From: an uncultured Clostridia bacterium
GTDB taxonomy: Bacteria; Bacillota; Clostridia; Lachnospirales; Lachnospiraceae
Direction of reading: 5' to 3'
Length of the DNA stretch: 23,170 nucleotides
Assembly: GCA_947178015.1 (NCBI GenBank)
Contig: CAMWWW010000005.1
Location: 1 to 23,170, forward strand
How positions within the stretch are numbered: the stretch's first letter is position 1; every line of letters starts with the position of its first letter. Below are positions 22,985 through 23,170 of this stretch, piece by piece. Both the position numbers and the translations under genes were made by a program. The notes below the pieces were generated by a model. The model saw nothing but the letters and a program-made list of their open reading frames with translations. It was not told the origin of the DNA and did not search any database.

Positions 22985-23170
22985 ATTGTGCTAGACACGT
23001 TGTTCTTTCTTTTCCAATTTTATACTAATAACACCGGTTTATAACTTTTTAAAAATTGTATGATTTGCTGTTTAAAATATAATAATTATACATTTTAATA
23101 CCTACAAAACATGAAAAATTGAATATTTATTCAATGTAAAACTATGAAAATATAACTTTTACAAAAACTT

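Larger units (their letters stand above)
22752..23170. other. gene-free 3' region of the window
   Basis: No convincing gene is seen in these 419 bases. The first part (22762-22810) holds a 9-bp inverted repeat, the middle (22822-22984) a long imperfect palindrome, and the end (from about 23010) is strongly AT-rich with runs of A and T and no clear promoter pair or ribosome binding site. A 73-codon frame at 22807-23028 crosses the palindrome and is judged non-coding. Confidence 0.7.

Noticed and set aside
22807..23028. 73-codon + strand frame after licD
   Set aside because: It spans both arms of the palindrome, lacks a ribosome binding site, and its Arg/Ser-rich product is what translation of the inverted repeat gives. 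I had a vague impression of similar short hypothetical proteins in related genomes, but that would also fit a repeated element.

Overview
The window looks like a cell-surface polysaccharide locus from a low-to-mid GC Gram-positive anaerobe, most likely a Clostridia/Lachnospiraceae-type bacterium. The reasons are strong AGGAGG-like ribosome binding sites, a LicD-family gene, rhamnan-type glycosyltransferases, and an AAA-ATPase/PD-(D/E)XK gene of a kind that is abundant in gut Firmicutes. No rRNA, tRNA, CRISPR array, transposase or phage gene was seen. The species cannot be named from the sequence.

Layout: 2-1621 is the 3' part of an AAA-ATPase-like/PD-(D/E)XK gene that is more AT-rich than the rest and probably unrelated to the locus. 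From 1717 to 22751 all 17 genes lie on the + strand, mostly with short gaps or overlaps. The first group is rfbD, a polyprenyl-phosphate-type GT2 and a large GT-C-like membrane protein (1717-5326). A near-consensus promoter at 5372-5400 precedes rfbB. A hairpin-rich 179-nt gap separates rfbB from rfbA-rfbC (6737-8205). Then come a Wzt ATPase with a C-terminal sugar-recognition-type domain, a methyltransferase with a C-terminal coiled coil, and the Wzm permease (8221-11691). These are followed by a double-headed GT2 (11714-13708) and three tandem paralogous GT-C-like membrane proteins (13727-18655). Next are rfbF-rfbG-rfbH for a CDP-3,6-dideoxyhexose precursor (18694-21884) and licD (21909-22751). 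The last ~420 bases hold no convincing gene but carry a ~163-nt imperfect palindrome.

How the genes could work together (inference): RfbA/B/C/D make dTDP-L-rhamnose, and RfbF/G/H make CDP-4-keto-3,6-dideoxyglucose. Cytoplasmic glycosyltransferases, including the double GT2, build a lipid-linked chain. The methyltransferase may cap its end, the Wzt C-terminal domain may read that cap, and Wzm/Wzt exports the chain. Outside the membrane, GT-C enzymes could decorate the polymer using polyprenyl-phosphate sugars made by the GT2 at 2596. LicD could add a phospho-substituent.

The most unusual points are: the WbdD-like arrangement of a coiled-coil methyltransferase between Wzt and Wzm in a Gram-positive-type locus; the GT-C triplet whose first copy has lost every polar motif shared by the other two and also the C-terminal domain; the incomplete dideoxyhexose pathway; and the structured non-coding stretches at 6575-6723 and 22822-22984.
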